From assembly GCA_025455635.1 (NCBI GenBank), contig JALOMF010000490.1:1-5482 (forward strand): DNA of 5,482 nucleotides. Direction: 5' to 3'. The position numbers were made by a program, and so were the translations under genes. The DNA is from Saprospiraceae bacterium (GTDB taxonomy: Bacteria; Bacteroidota; Bacteroidia; Chitinophagales; Saprospiraceae). This document shows, piece by piece, positions 5,270 through 5,482 of the stretch (its first letter is position 1; each line of letters starts with the position of its first letter). The notes beneath the pieces are model-generated. The model was not told the DNA's origin. It saw nothing but the letters and a program-made list of their open reading frames with translations, and searched no databases.

Positions 5270-5482
5270 TTGAACCTACGCCGACCATTCAAAATCCTGC
5301 TGAAAAGCTTGGCTGCGCTGCTGCTCTTGGTGGCCTTGTTGTTGTTCGTGCTGCACCAGCCCGCCACGCAGCGTTGGCTGACGCCAAAATTGGAGGTTTG
5401 GCTGGCGCAAAAATTGAAGACAGAACTGCATATCGGTGGGGTAGGGGTCAGGTTTCCCAAAATGCTGGAAATCAAGGACTTG
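5270..5482 (+). CDS. TamB/AsmA-like envelope assembly protein, N-terminal fragment
   Basis: The first 71 codons of a gene that runs off the right edge with no stop. I propose TTG at 5270-5272 as the start: no in-frame ATG or GTG precedes the membrane segment, and the next in-frame ATG (5462) is too late. The product begins NLRRPFKILLKSLAALLLL, that is, a basic N-terminus and one membrane anchor (about residues 9-28), then PATQRWLTPKLEVWLAQKLK and TELHIGGVGVRFPKMLEIKD. This is the usual opening of Bacteroidota TamB/AsmA-like proteins: an anchor, an xPAVQxxL-like segment, a KLxxxLG-like helix, then IGxVxxxFPxxxxLxD at the start of the long beta-groove. Full-length members typically have well over a thousand residues and span the periplasm, carrying lipid or aiding outer-membrane assembly. 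The assignment rests on about 70 residues; an AsmA-family relative other than TamB is possible. Confidence 0.68.
   Translation, partial: MNLRRPFKILLKSLAALLLLVALLLFVLHQPATQRWLTPKLEVWLAQKLKTELHIGGVGVRFPKMLEIKDL

Overview
The window looks like a piece of a Bacteroidota chromosome, most plausibly from a Saprospira/Cytophaga-type lineage (the lineage is inference). The evidence is a carboxypeptidase-regulatory-like/DUF5686 surface protein, a TamB-type N-terminus, a divergent Crp/Fnr regulator, no Shine-Dalgarno sequences before the starts, and -7 boxes of the Bacteroidota TAnnTTTG type (TATCTTTG at 4597-4604 on the minus strand, TATCTTTA at 5240-5247 on the plus strand).

Left block (1 to about 1600). 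This part is A+T-rich: 35% and 40% G+C in the two 60-base lines counted. It holds two minus-strand genes, a Crp/Fnr-family regulator (926-1507) and, 101 bp downstream of it, a secreted concanavalin A-like/LamG-type protein (69-824). The gap between them carries a palindrome, ATTAAGA-N5-TCTTAAT, and a candidate -7 box, so the regulator may control its neighbour. Bases 1-68 hold no gene that can be called with confidence.

Middle (about 1640 to 4293). A C-rich, G-poor intergenic tract leads into a G+C-rich plus-strand gene (55% and 65% in two counted lines) for an 835-residue exported protein. It has a signal peptide, a CarboxypepD_reg-like beta-sandwich and a DUF5686 region with a probable C-terminal outer-membrane barrel. 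A perfect 24-bp in-frame tandem duplication sits in its C-terminal half.

Right block (4293-5482). Three short genes follow: a two-helix membrane protein of 70 residues (minus strand), a VOC/glyoxalase-fold protein of 127 residues (plus strand), and the first 71 codons of a TamB/AsmA-like gene (plus strand) that probably starts with TTG and runs off the edge. Every intergenic space here is filled by an inverted repeat whose arms are tandem arrays of a 7- or 8-bp unit: AAATTRRG octamers at 4293-4366, CCAGYAT heptamers at 4609-4788, and GAGGTATG octamers at 5171-5229. The units differ, yet the two octamer hairpins share the loop core AGGCACAG(C/A)CC and both begin inside a stop codon. This repeat family is the most unusual thing in the window. 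No complete defence, mobile or metabolic system is visible; the genes look like envelope and housekeeping functions beside a possibly acquired A+T-rich block.
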